This document shows, in pieces, positions 36,163 to 44,954 of a stretch of 52,341 bases of DNA; the first letter of the stretch is position 1, and each line of letters opens with the position of its first letter. Position numbers and translations under genes: made by a program. The DNA lies in NCBI RefSeq assembly GCF_002087235.1, contig NZ_MUIO01000061.1, forward strand, positions 1 to 52,341. Direction: 5' to 3'. This DNA is from Pseudomonas floridensis. Lineage in GTDB: Bacteria; Pseudomonadota; Gammaproteobacteria; Pseudomonadales; Pseudomonadaceae. A model generated the notes under the pieces. It saw nothing but the letters and a program-made list of their open reading frames with translations, was not told where the DNA came from and ran no database searches.

Positions 36163-36704
36163 AACGGCTGGTAGGCCTGATCCTGCTGCTGGCCGGCGTG
36201 CTTTATCCATTTGCCGTCTATTGGGGCATCGAGCATTTCGCGCCTTGGCAATTTGCCTTGCTGCTGGGAAGCCTGTGGCTGGCGCGGATCCTGACCGGCG
36301 AACGCCAGCCTGGCAGTCTGGCCATGGCGGTGGTCGCGCTGGCGTTTTGCGTGGTGTTGGGAGTGCTCGACAGCCACGCGATGCTGCGTTGGTACCCCGT
36401 ACTGGTCAGTGGATTCATGCTGGGACTGTTCGGCTCGAGCCTGATTTACGGTCCGCCGATCGTCGAGCGCATGGCGCGCATCAATCGGCCTGAACTGCCT
36501 GAGTCCGGCATCCGCTACACCCGGCGAGTCACCCAGATCTGGTGCGTGTTCTTCCTGAGCAACGGGCTGGTGGCCACGGCCCTAACGTTGTGGGCCCCGC
36601 TGTCGTGGTGGACGCTCTACACCGGCCTGATTTCCTATGGACTGATGGGCCTGCTCTTCGCAGGCGAACTGATCGTCCGCCTGCGCGTGCGGGGCGGCAC
36701 ATGA
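36159..36704 (+). CDS. Integral membrane protein of the aryl polyene cluster (COG4648-like)
   Basis: The protein is 181 residues with about five predicted membrane helices (starting MKRLVGLILLLAGVLYPFAV) and a short conserved loop, LIYGPPIVERMARINRPELP. Proteins of this type occur in many aryl polyene clusters (ApeG position) but have no known reaction. It may anchor the synthase at the membrane or take part in lipid transfer. Overlaps its neighbour by an ATGA. Confidence 0.75.
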   Translation: MKRLVGLILLLAGVLYPFAVYWGIEHFAPWQFALLLGSLWLARILTGERQPGSLAMAVVALAFCVVLGVLDSHAMLRWYPVLVSGFMLGLFGSSLIYGPPIVERMARINRPELPESGIRYTRRVTQIWCVFFLSNGLVATALTLWAPLSWWTLYTGLISYGLMGLLFAGELIVRLRVRGGT

Positions 36705-36705
36705 A

Positions 36706-38397
36706 ATGGATTGCATGAACTGGTTAAACCTGGAAAACCTGCTGCTCGACGCTGATGCGGATCGACGACTGACCACGGCTCCCGAACTGAACCATGCCCG
36801 ATGGCGTGAACAGGCGCTGAGCGTGGCAGCCGGCCTGCAAGCGCGTGGCACCCGACAAATCGCCGTACACCTTGAAGACGCTGCCGAGCTGGCCGTCGCC
36901 CTGTTCGGTGCCTGGCGCGCTGACGTGCGTGTATTGCTGCCCGCCGACCTGCAAGGGCAGACACGCCAGCGCTGGGCCGACCACGTCGATCTGTGGCTGA
37001 CGGACCTGCCAGGTGATACGTCGCTCGACGAACTGCACGCCTTGCCGCTGACGCCGAGCGCACTGGATCTGGACGAATGTCGCCTGAGCCTGTGCACCTC
37101 GGGCTCCAGTGGTGAGCCGAAACTGATCGAAAAACGCCTGCGCCATCTGGCCAGCGAAGTTACCGCGCTGGAACAGCTGTGGGGCGCAGACCTGGGCCCG
37201 GCGTGCATGATCGGCAGCGTCGCCACCCAGCACATTTATGGCCTGCTGTTCCGCTTGCTATGGCCGTTATGCGCCGGGCGTTCGTTCGTGCGTCGCCAGT
37301 TGCCCTTTGCCGAAGACCTGCAGCGCGCCAGCCGTGAACACCCGTCTTTCGCCTGGGTCGCCAGCCCGGCGCTGCTCAAGCGCATGGGCGACAATCTCGA
37401 CTGGACCAGCCTGCGTCCGGTGCGTCGGGTGTTTTCCTCAGGAGGCGCGCTGCCAAACGATGCCGCACGCAGCCTGAACGACCGGCTGGGACAATGGCCG
37501 ACTGAAATCTTCGGCAGCTCGGAAACCGGCGGAATTGCCTGGCGTCAGGGCGAACACCGCTGGCAGCCCTTCGATGGTGTAGAACTGACGCTGGGCGATG
37601 ACGGTGCGCTGTGCGTCGGCTCGCCCTACCTGCCAACCGGCCATGTCGAGCACACCGCCGACGCTGCGCGCCTCGATCACGATGGACACTTCGAGTTGCT
37701 GGGCAGGCTGGACCGCATCGTCAAGCTCGAGGAGAAACGCATTTCGCTGCCGCTTATCGAGCAGGCGCTCATGGCCCACCCTTGGGTCCGGGAAGCCCGA
37801 TTGGGCGTGGTTCGGGAGAATCGTGCCTCACTCGGCGCGCTGCTGGTGCTGACTGACAGCGGCCTGATTGCACTTCGCACACAAGGACGACGTGCGTTGA
37901 CCGAGGCGCTGCGCCAACACCTGCGCCCCCACTGCGAGACGCTTGCGCTGCCTCGCCGCTGGCGGCTGCTGCGACAGCTGCCGCTCAATGCGCAGGACAA
38001 GCTGCCGCAGGCCGATGTCGAGGCGCGGCTGCTGACCGAGCGCCCGAAACTGCCGGAGTTGCTCGATCAGCAGACTATCGATGATCAGGTGCAACTGACC
38101 TTGATGGTGCCGCCTGATCTGGCGTATTTCAGCGGACATTTCCCCACAGCCCCCGTGTTGCCGGGCGTGGTGCAGGTGGATTGGGCGATGAAACTGGGCC
38201 AGCGTTTGCTGGACCTGCCGCCGCGATTCGCGGGCATGGAAGTGCTTAAGTTTCAGCAACTGGTGCGTCCTGGCGACCGCCTCAGGCTGACACTGCGTTT
38301 CGACGCGCAACGCGGCAAGCTGCATTTCGCCTTTCACAACAGCGACGACGCGCCCTGCTCCAGCGGCCGGATCGTGCTGGAGGCAAGACATGCATAA
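36706..38397 (+). CDS. apeH: Aryl-AMP ligase fused to a FabZ-like dehydratase domain
   Basis: The protein is 563 residues with two domains. Residues about 1-440 form an acyl-adenylating enzyme with [11 protein letters not shown] (129-139), [10 protein letters not shown] and the hinge region [16 protein letters not shown]. Residues about 460-563 form a hotdog domain with [20 protein letters not shown], where His478 matches the FabA/FabZ catalytic histidine. The first part should activate a hydroxybenzoate- or cinnamate-type starter and load the carrier protein. The second corresponds to the separate dehydratase ApeI of E. coli. Two ATGs are possible (36706, 36715); the ribosome site is weak. 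Confidence 0.85.
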   Translation: MDCMNWLNLENLLLDADADRRLTTAPELNHARWREQALSVAAGLQARGTRQIAVHLEDAAELAVALFGAWRADVRVLLPADLQGQTRQRWADHVDLWLTDLPGDTSLDELHALPLTPSALDLDECRLSLCTSGSSGEPKLIEKRLRHLASEVTALEQLWGADLGPACMIGSVATQHIYGLLFRLLWPLCAGRSFVRRQLPFAEDLQRASREHPSFAWVASPALLKRMGDNLDWTSLRPVRRVFSSGGALPNDAARSLNDRLGQWPTEIFGSSETGGIAWRQGEHRWQPFDGVELTLGDDGALCVGSPYLPTGHVEHTADAARLDHDGHFELLGRLDRIVKLEEKRISLPLIEQALMAHPWVREARLGVVRENRASLGALLVLTDSGLIALRTQGRRALTEALRQHLRPHCETLALPRRWRLLRQLPLNAQDKLPQADVEARLLTERPKLPELLDQQTIDDQVQLTLMVPPDLAYFSGHFPTAPVLPGVVQVDWAMKLGQRLLDLPPRFAGMEVLKFQQLVRPGDRLRLTLRFDAQRGKLHFAFHNSDDAPCSSGRIVLEARHA

Positions 38398-39124
38398 CCC
38401 TTGCGCGATCATTCCGGTGTTCGATCACGAGCTGGCGGTGCCCCATGTGGTCAAAGCCCTGCGCGAGGCCGGACTGCCCTGCGTACTGGTGGACGACGCC
38501 AGCAGTCCCGGTTGTGCAGCGGTGTTGCGGCAACTGGCGCAGGCCGAACAGGTTTATCTGGTGCATCTGCCGGTCAATCAGGGCAAGGGCGGCGCGGTGA
38601 TGAGCGGTTTCCGCGAGGCGGCACGACTGGGCTTCAGCCATGCCCTGCAGGTCGACGCCGATGGACAGCATGATCTGAGCGACATCCCGGCCTTTATCGA
38701 GCAGTCGCGTCGGCATCCCGAGGCGCTGATCTGCGGTTACCCGCAATACGACGAGAGCGTTCCGAAAGGCCGTCTGTATGCGCGTTACCTGACCCACGTC
38801 TGGGTCTGGATCAACACCCTGTCATTGCAGATTCGCGATTCGATGTGCGGCTTTCGGGTTTATCCGCTGGCACCGGTGCTGAAGTTGATGGACAGCGCGC
38901 GGATCGGCAAGCGCATGGATTTCGATTCGGAAATCCTCGTGCGCCTGTCCTGGCGCAGGCAGGCCATACGCTGGCTGCCGACCCGCGTTCATTACCCGCA
39001 GGACGGCCTGTCGCACTTTCGCCTGTTTCACGACAATGCCTTGATCTCGGCAATGCACACCCGACTGTTCTTCGGCATGCTGGTCCGCCTGCCGGTCATC
39101 CTCTGGCGACGGTGGCGGGCATGA
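38390..39124 (+). CDS. Family 2 glycosyltransferase (dolichol-phosphate mannosyltransferase-like)
   Basis: The protein is 244 residues. Family GT-A features are CAIIPVFDHE at the start, VLVDDASSPG near residue 31, NQGKGGAVMSGFREA near residue 63 and the metal-binding ALQVDADGQHD near residue 85. A hydrophobic C-terminus may associate with the membrane. It probably adds or transfers a sugar to the aryl polyene lipid head. It overlaps the ligase gene by eight bases and the next gene by four. Confidence 0.87.
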   Translation: MHNPCAIIPVFDHELAVPHVVKALREAGLPCVLVDDASSPGCAAVLRQLAQAEQVYLVHLPVNQGKGGAVMSGFREAARLGFSHALQVDADGQHDLSDIPAFIEQSRRHPEALICGYPQYDESVPKGRLYARYLTHVWVWINTLSLQIRDSMCGFRVYPLAPVLKLMDSARIGKRMDFDSEILVRLSWRRQAIRWLPTRVHYPQDGLSHFRLFHDNALISAMHTRLFFGMLVRLPVILWRRWRA

Positions 39125-40068
39125 GCGCGAAACGACCGAGCGGGCAGCATTGGGCCAATCAAGAAGAGCGCGGCAGTTTCCTGCTCATGAAACTCACCGC
39201 GTGGGGCGTCAGGCTGCTGGGGCGACGCCTGTTGACGCCTGTACTGTACGGCATCGTGCTGTATTTCTTCCTGTTCGGTCGCCGCGCCCGCCACAGCATC
39301 CACGAGTATCAGCAGCATCTGGCGCAGTGGAGTGACCGGCCTGAACTGCGTCCGACCACACGGCGCGTGTTCGGTCAGTTCATGGCCTTCGCCGATGCGT
39401 TACTCGACAAGCTCGACGTGTGGAACGGCAGGCTGGGCATCGATCAGATCGAGATCATCGACAAGGCGCTGCTGCGGCAGAACCTGCGCGGCAGCCGCGG
39501 CCAGTTACTGGTCGGTGCGCACCTGGGCAACCTTGAAGTATGTCGCGCGCTGGCCGAACTGGGCGAAAAGGTCACCATGAACGTGCTGGTGCACACCAAG
39601 CACGCCGAACGTTTCAATCGTCTGCTGGGCGAAGCCGGTGCCACCCATCTGCGCCTGATCCAGGTCAGCGAACTGGACCCGGCGATCATGCTGCAACTGA
39701 GCCAGCGCATCGACGAAGGCGAATGGCTGGCCATCGCCGGGGATCGTGTCGCGCTGCATGGCGGGCGCAACGTGCGGGTCGATTTTCTCGGCCAGCCTGC
39801 GGCGTTCCCGCAAGGGCCGTGGCTGCTCGGCGGGCTGCTCAAGTGCCCGGTCAATCTGTTTTTCTGCCTCAAGGGTCCGCAAGGCTATCGCGTGATTCTC
39901 GAACCGTTCGCCGACGCCATCGAATGGCGGCGCAGCGACCGTGCGCAAGTCATCGAGCATTGGGCCGGGCTTTACGCTCAACGTCTGGGCCACTACTGCC
40001 TGGAAGCGCCACAGCAGTGGTTCAATTTCTACCCATTCTGGAAATCCGATGACTCATCAAGCTGCTGA
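39121..40068 (+). CDS. LpxL/HtrB-family acyltransferase
   Basis: The protein is 315 residues with an N-terminal membrane segment (LLTPVLYGIVLYFFLFG) and the lipid A acyltransferase motif HX4E in GAHLGNLEVCRAL. Another family stretch is AFPQGPWLLGGLLKCPVNL. In E. coli-type clusters this activity is fused with the glycosyltransferase (ApeJ, as I recall); here they are separate genes overlapping by four bases. It may add the polyene chain, or a second fatty chain, to the lipid carrier. It is unlikely to act on ordinary lipid A, given its context. Confidence 0.85.
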   Translation: MSAKRPSGQHWANQEERGSFLLMKLTAWGVRLLGRRLLTPVLYGIVLYFFLFGRRARHSIHEYQQHLAQWSDRPELRPTTRRVFGQFMAFADALLDKLDVWNGRLGIDQIEIIDKALLRQNLRGSRGQLLVGAHLGNLEVCRALAELGEKVTMNVLVHTKHAERFNRLLGEAGATHLRLIQVSELDPAIMLQLSQRIDEGEWLAIAGDRVALHGGRNVRVDFLGQPAAFPQGPWLLGGLLKCPVNLFFCLKGPQGYRVILEPFADAIEWRRSDRAQVIEHWAGLYAQRLGHYCLEAPQQWFNFYPFWKSDDSSSC

Positions 40069-41596
40069 CACGATCACCTTCGGCGAACGGGCGTTGCGCA
40101 TCGAAGACGTGCTGGCTCTGGCCAATCGCCAGGCACCTACGGTCTTGCAGGACGACGAAGCGTTCCGTGAGCGGATCGCCAAGGGCGCACGCTTTCTGGA
40201 TTCTCTACTGGACAAGGAAGGCGTGATCTATGGCGTAACCACCGGTTATGGCGATTCCTGTGTGGTCGCGGTGCCGCTGGAACATGTCGAGGCGCTGCCG
40301 CGCCATCTGTACACCTTTCATGGCTGCGGGCTGGGCAAGCTGCTGGATGCACAGGCGACCCGCGCCGTGCTCGCTGCGCGTTTGCAGTCGCTGTGTCAGG
40401 GCGTTTCCGGGGTCCGCATCGAACTGCTCGAGCGCCTGCAAGCGTTCATCGATCAGGACATCCTGCCGCTGATTCCGGAAGAAGGCTCGGTGGGTGCCAG
40501 CGGCGACCTGACGCCCCTGTCCTACGTCGCCGCGACGCTGTCGGGCGAACGCGAAGTCATGTTCCGTGGCGAGCGCCGTCAGGCCAGTGACGTGCATCGC
40601 GAACTGGACTGGACGCCTCTTGTGCTGCGGCCCAAGGAAGCGCTGGCGCTGATGAATGGCACTGCGGTGATGACCGGGCTGGCCTGCCTGGCCTTCTCGC
40701 GGGCTGACTACCTGCTGCAACTGGCGACGCGCATTACGGCCATGAACGTGGTTGCGCTGCAAGGCAACCCGGAGCATTTCGACGAGCGTCTGTTCGCTGC
40801 CAAACCCCATCCGGGCCAGACTCAGGTGGCGGCGTGGCTGCGTCAGGACCTGGCCATCCAAGCCCCGACCGCTGCACTGCACCGCCTGCAAGACCGCTAT
40901 TCACTGCGATGCGCGCCGCATGTGCTGGGGGTGTTGGCCGACAGTCTGAACTGGCTGCGCTCGTTCATCGAGATCGAACTCAACAGCGCCAACGACAACC
41001 CGATCATCGACGCCGAAGCCGAACGCGTGCTGCATGGCGGACACTTCTATGGCGGGCACATCGCCTTTGCCATGGACAGCCTGAAAACGCTGGTCGCCAA
41101 TGTCGCGGACCTGCTGGACCGGCAACTGGCACTGCTGGTCGACGAGCGCTATAACCACGGTCTGCCGAGCAACCTGTCGGGCGCCAGCGCCGAGCGGGCC
41201 ATGCTCAACCATGGCTTCAAGGCCGTGCAGATCGGTGCCAGCGCCTGGACTGCCGAAGCATTGAAAAACACCCTGCCGGCCAGCGTGTTCTCGCGCTCCA
41301 CCGAGTGCCACAACCAGGACAAGGTCAGCATGGGCACCATCGCGGCGCGGGATGCGATTCGGGTGCTGGAGCTGACCGAACAGGTCGCCGCCGCCACGCT
41401 GATCGCCGCCAATCAGGGGCTCTGGCTGCGCAGCAAGACCGCCGACGCCCGCCCGTTGCCGCCAGCGCTGGCATCGATGCATGAACAGTTGAGCCGAGAC
41501 TTTGCCCCGGTCATCGAAGATCGGGCACGGGAGGCGGAATTGCGCCTGTGCCTGAAACACATCGCCAACCGCCACTGGAGGTTGCATGCGCAGTAA
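40049..41596 (+). CDS. Aromatic amino acid ammonia-lyase (HAL/PAL/TAL family)
   Basis: The protein is 515 residues. The self-cyclising MIO triad Ala150-Ser151-Gly152 lies in GSVGASGDLTPLSY. Other family stretches are GVTTGYGDS near residue 65, ELNSANDNPI near residue 310 and the C-terminal CHNQDKVSMGT. The selectivity pair is Phe90-His91 (LYTFHGCGLG), unlike Ser-His of histidine lyases, His-Leu of tyrosine lyases or Phe-Leu of phenylalanine lyases. In this cluster it probably makes a cinnamate or coumarate starter for the AMP ligase. It overlaps the preceding gene by 20 bases. Confidence 0.9.
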   Translation: MTHQAADTITFGERALRIEDVLALANRQAPTVLQDDEAFRERIAKGARFLDSLLDKEGVIYGVTTGYGDSCVVAVPLEHVEALPRHLYTFHGCGLGKLLDAQATRAVLAARLQSLCQGVSGVRIELLERLQAFIDQDILPLIPEEGSVGASGDLTPLSYVAATLSGEREVMFRGERRQASDVHRELDWTPLVLRPKEALALMNGTAVMTGLACLAFSRADYLLQLATRITAMNVVALQGNPEHFDERLFAAKPHPGQTQVAAWLRQDLAIQAPTAALHRLQDRYSLRCAPHVLGVLADSLNWLRSFIEIELNSANDNPIIDAEAERVLHGGHFYGGHIAFAMDSLKTLVANVADLLDRQLALLVDERYNHGLPSNLSGASAERAMLNHGFKAVQIGASAWTAEALKNTLPASVFSRSTECHNQDKVSMGTIAARDAIRVLELTEQVAAATLIAANQGLWLRSKTADARPLPPALASMHEQLSRDFAPVIEDRAREAELRLCLKHIANRHWRLHAQ

Positions 41597-42011
41597 GGGC
41601 TTTCTGCACGTTGACAGCGAAGTCGTGGTGCCGTTTTTCGATGTCGACATGATGAACATCGTCTGGCACGGGCATTACATCAAATACCTGGAAGTGGCGC
41701 GCTGCGCGTTGCTCGATCACATCGGGCATAACTACATGCAGATGCTCGAATCCGGGTATGGTTGGCCGGTGATCGATGTCCAGCTGCGTTACGTGCGCAG
41801 CGCCGTGTTCGGCCAGAAGCTGAATGTGCGCGCCGATCTGGTGGAATGGGAGAACCGGCTGAAGATCAACTACCTGATCACCGACGCTGTCACCGGTGAG
41901 CGTATGACCCGCGCCAGCACGGTTCAGGTGGCGGTCGACAGCCAGACTCACGAGATGCAACTGGCCTCGCCCAGGGTCTTCATCGATGCCGTAGAGAGAG
42001 CCTTGCCATGA
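41586..42011 (+). CDS. 4HBT-type acyl-ACP/CoA thioesterase
   Basis: The protein is 141 residues with a single hotdog domain. The motif FFDVDMMNIVWHGHYIKYLE (residues 17-36) matches the 4-hydroxybenzoyl-CoA thioesterase active site with its Asp and downstream His/Tyr. It may release aryl or polyene acyl chains, or hydrolyse stalled thioesters. It overlaps the ammonia-lyase gene by 11 bases and the next by four. Corresponds in position to ApeK of E. coli, as I recall. Confidence 0.87.
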   Translation: MRSKGFLHVDSEVVVPFFDVDMMNIVWHGHYIKYLEVARCALLDHIGHNYMQMLESGYGWPVIDVQLRYVRSAVFGQKLNVRADLVEWENRLKINYLITDAVTGERMTRASTVQVAVDSQTHEMQLASPRVFIDAVERALP

Positions 42012-42622
42012 GCCGTCCGTTTCGAGCGTTATGCATGCTGGGTCTGCTGTGCCTGTCGTCACTGGCGCACGCCTTCGATCTGCAACAGCTAAGCGAGCAA
42101 TTGGCCAGACCTGCCGTGGTACAGGGTCGCTTCATTCAGGAAAAACACCTGCGCGCCCTGCCGCAGCCCTTGCTCAGCAAAGGCCGCTTCGTGCTGGCAA
42201 AGGACGCCGGACTGCTCTGGCTGCTGGAAACGCCGCTGAAACAGGACTACCGCATCAACGCGGCCGGCATTGCCCGGCGTGAAACCGAAGGCGGCACCAG
42301 CGTCTGGAAACCGGTGCCCACCAAGAACGCCGGGGCCGAGCAGAATCGGCTGTTCCTTGCCGTCCTGCAAGGCGACAGCAGCGGTCTGCAACGCGATTTC
42401 GACCTGCAACTCAAGGGCGACGCCAACGCCTGGCACCTCACGCTGACGCCACGTTCGCTGTTGCTGCAACAGGTGTTCAAACAGATCAGCATCGATGGCG
42501 GCGAGCTGGTGCAGCGCATCGAGCTGCTGGAAACCCAAGGCGACAGCACCGTCCTGAAGATGATCGACAGCACCAGCGCGACCGCCCTGACCGATGCCCA
42601 GCGCAATGACTTCGCGAACTGA
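42008..42622 (+). CDS. LolA-like outer-membrane lipoprotein carrier protein
   Basis: The protein is 204 residues. A signal peptide (MSRPFRALCMLGLLCLSSLA, cleavage after AHA) precedes a LolA/LolB-fold mature domain beginning FDLQQLSEQLARPAVVQGRF. A dedicated periplasmic carrier of this kind is standard in aryl polyene clusters and should shuttle the hydrophobic aryl polyene lipid to the outer membrane. It overlaps the MMPL transporter gene. Confidence 0.88.
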   Translation: MSRPFRALCMLGLLCLSSLAHAFDLQQLSEQLARPAVVQGRFIQEKHLRALPQPLLSKGRFVLAKDAGLLWLLETPLKQDYRINAAGIARRETEGGTSVWKPVPTKNAGAEQNRLFLAVLQGDSSGLQRDFDLQLKGDANAWHLTLTPRSLLLQQVFKQISIDGGELVQRIELLETQGDSTVLKMIDSTSATALTDAQRNDFAN

Positions 42623-44954
42623 GCGCTTGTTGCCACGTCTGTTCCTGCTGATGCTGGCGGGCGTGCTGGCACTGGCGGGCTGGCAGTGGCATGAGCGCTC
42701 GCCGCTGTCGGCCAACCTTATGGAACTGGTGCCCGGCACTGCGGCGGATGCGCTGGTCACGAGTGCCGAACAACGGATTCAGGAGCCCCTCAACCGGGAA
42801 ATGCTGGTGCTGGTGGGTCACGCCGACCGGCAGCAGGCCATACAGCTGGCGCGCACCCTGGCCGAGCAATGGCAGGCCAGCGGGCTGTTCGAAAAGGTTC
42901 AGTGGACGCTGCAAGCCGATCTGCCTGCGTTACGCCAGCAACTGCTGCAGGGGCGGATCGCGATGCTCCCGGCAGCGGACCGTGCGCAACTGAGCGACGA
43001 CCCACAGGGCTTCATCGATCAGCGTGTGCAAACCCTGTTCGACCCGTTCGCCGGTTTCAGTCTGGTGCCGGGGCAGGACGACTGGCTGGGTTTGACGGGA
43101 CGCATTCAGAACGGCCTGCCCAGGCAAGGCTCGGTCGAACCGGATCTGGCCAGCGGCGCGCTGATCGCCGACGCCGACGGCAAGAGCTGGGTGCTGCTGC
43201 GCTCGCGCACCGGCAACGATGCTTTCGACATGCACCTGCCTGGTCAGGTCGCCAACCTGCTCGCCCTGGCCCGCCAACAGGCCGACCAGGCCGGTGGGCA
43301 GTTGCTGGCCGCCAGCGGACTGCTGTACGCGGCCGACGGTCAGAAACAGGCCAGCCGGGAAATCACCTGGGTCGGTGGCGGCGCGACGGTCGGCATTCTG
43401 TTGCTGCTGTTACTGGCGTTTCGACGCTGGAGCGTGCTGCTGGCGTTCGTGCCGGTGCTGGTCGGCATGCTGTTCGGCGCCGTGGCCTGCGTGGCGGTGT
43501 TTGGCAGCATGCATGTGATGACGCTGGTGCTGGGCTCCAGCCTGATCGGCGTGGCCGTCGATTACCCACTGCATTACCTGTCCAAGAGCTGGAGCCTCAA
43601 GCCCTGGCGCAGTTGGCCCGCCCTGCGTTTGACTTTGCCCGGCCTGAGCCTGAGCCTGATCACCAGTTGCATCGGCTACCTGGCGCTGGCCTGGACACCG
43701 TTCCCGGCCCTGACCCAGATTGCCGTGTTCTCGGCCGCCGGGCTGGTCGGCGCGTACTTGACTGCGGTGTGCCTGTTGCCCGCTCTGCTGGCCAGGGTCG
43801 AGATTCAGCCCGCGCAATGGCCGCTCAGGCTCGCGCAGCAAATGCTCGATTGCCGCGCCGCGCTGCTGCAACGCGTCAGCACGCCGATTCTACTGGTGCT
43901 GTTGCTAGCGTTCTGCGGCGGCGGCCTGTGGCATCTGACCACCAAAAACGACATTCGCCAGTGGGTGGCGGCCCCTCAGTCGCTGACCGACGAGGCGCAG
44001 GCCATCGCACGAATCACCGGCTATCAGCCCACCAGCCAGTTCTTCCTGGTGCGCGGCAAGGACCAGCAGCAGTTGCTGGACCGGCAGTCGGCGCTGACGC
44101 AGCGTCTGGATCAGCTGGTCAGCATGGACAAGCTGCAGGGCTATATGGCGATCAATCAATTGGTGGATTCCCCCGCCGAGCAACAGGCGACCCGCGCCTC
44201 CCTGGCCAGACTCAGCCAGCACTGGCAGCCGCTGGTGCAGCTCGGGGTTCCGGCCAGCGCGTTGCAGGCAGAACTGGCCCGCCTGCAGGCGTTGCCGACC
44301 CAAGACATCGACCAGGCGCTGCAAGGTCCGCTCGCCGAACCCTGGCGCACGTTGTGGCTGGGGCAAAGCGAAGACGGCGTGGCCAGCATGGTGAGCCTGC
44401 GCGGGCTGAACAGCACGGCGTTGTTGCGTGTGCAGGCCACCGGGCTGGACGGCGTGCAACTGGTGGATCGGCTGGGCGACCTCAACGGTGTGTTTGCCAG
44501 GACACAGGTGAGCGCGGCCGAACTGAAACTGCTTTCGTGCGTATTGATCGTGCTCTTGCTGGTCATCCCGTTCGGCATCGGCGGTGCCCTGCGCATCGTC
44601 GCCCTGCCGCTGCTGGCCGCACTGTGCAGCCTTGCGAGTCTGGGCTGGCTCGGTCAGCCGCTGACGCTGTTCAGCCTGTTCGGCCTGCTGCTGGTCACTG
44701 CGATCAGCGTCGATTACGCCATCCTGATGCGCGAACAAATCGGCGGTGCCGCCGTCAGCCTGCTCGGTACGTTACTGGCAGCGGTCACCACCTGGCTGTC
44801 GTTCGGGCTGCTGGCGATTTCCGGCACCCCGGCCATCAGCAATTTCGGACTGTCGGTCAGCCTCGGGCTGGCATTCAGCTTCATGCTCGCGCCGTGGGCC
44901 AGCCCGCGTCATGCCGCGCATCGACCCGCCAACCCGACGGAGCCGCACGCATGA
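42606..44954 (+). CDS. MMPL/RND-type exporter
   Basis: The protein is about 782 residues from the ATG at 42606; an in-frame ATG at 42594 would add four. It is built as two similar halves. Each half has one helix, a periplasmic domain of about 200 residues, and a bundle of five helices (first bundle begins near residue 255 with EITWVGGGATVGILLLLLLA; second near residue 640). The sequence YAILMREQ in the second bundle is MMPL-like. It likely extracts the aryl polyene lipid from the inner membrane and hands it to the LolA-like protein. No outer-membrane channel is encoded here. Confidence 0.87.
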   Translation: MTSRTERLLPRLFLLMLAGVLALAGWQWHERSPLSANLMELVPGTAADALVTSAEQRIQEPLNREMLVLVGHADRQQAIQLARTLAEQWQASGLFEKVQWTLQADLPALRQQLLQGRIAMLPAADRAQLSDDPQGFIDQRVQTLFDPFAGFSLVPGQDDWLGLTGRIQNGLPRQGSVEPDLASGALIADADGKSWVLLRSRTGNDAFDMHLPGQVANLLALARQQADQAGGQLLAASGLLYAADGQKQASREITWVGGGATVGILLLLLLAFRRWSVLLAFVPVLVGMLFGAVACVAVFGSMHVMTLVLGSSLIGVAVDYPLHYLSKSWSLKPWRSWPALRLTLPGLSLSLITSCIGYLALAWTPFPALTQIAVFSAAGLVGAYLTAVCLLPALLARVEIQPAQWPLRLAQQMLDCRAALLQRVSTPILLVLLLAFCGGGLWHLTTKNDIRQWVAAPQSLTDEAQAIARITGYQPTSQFFLVRGKDQQQLLDRQSALTQRLDQLVSMDKLQGYMAINQLVDSPAEQQATRASLARLSQHWQPLVQLGVPASALQAELARLQALPTQDIDQALQGPLAEPWRTLWLGQSEDGVASMVSLRGLNSTALLRVQATGLDGVQLVDRLGDLNGVFARTQVSAAELKLLSCVLIVLLLVIPFGIGGALRIVALPLLAALCSLASLGWLGQPLTLFSLFGLLLVTAISVDYAILMREQIGGAAVSLLGTLLAAVTTWLSFGLLAISGTPAISNFGLSVSLGLAFSFMLAPWASPRHAAHRPANPTEPHA

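Noticed and set aside
42869..44950. N-terminal extension of nearly 700 codons to the antiporter-like gene
   Set aside because: This part lies out of frame within the MMPL exporter gene, which is well conserved; the real start is the ATG overlapping its stop.
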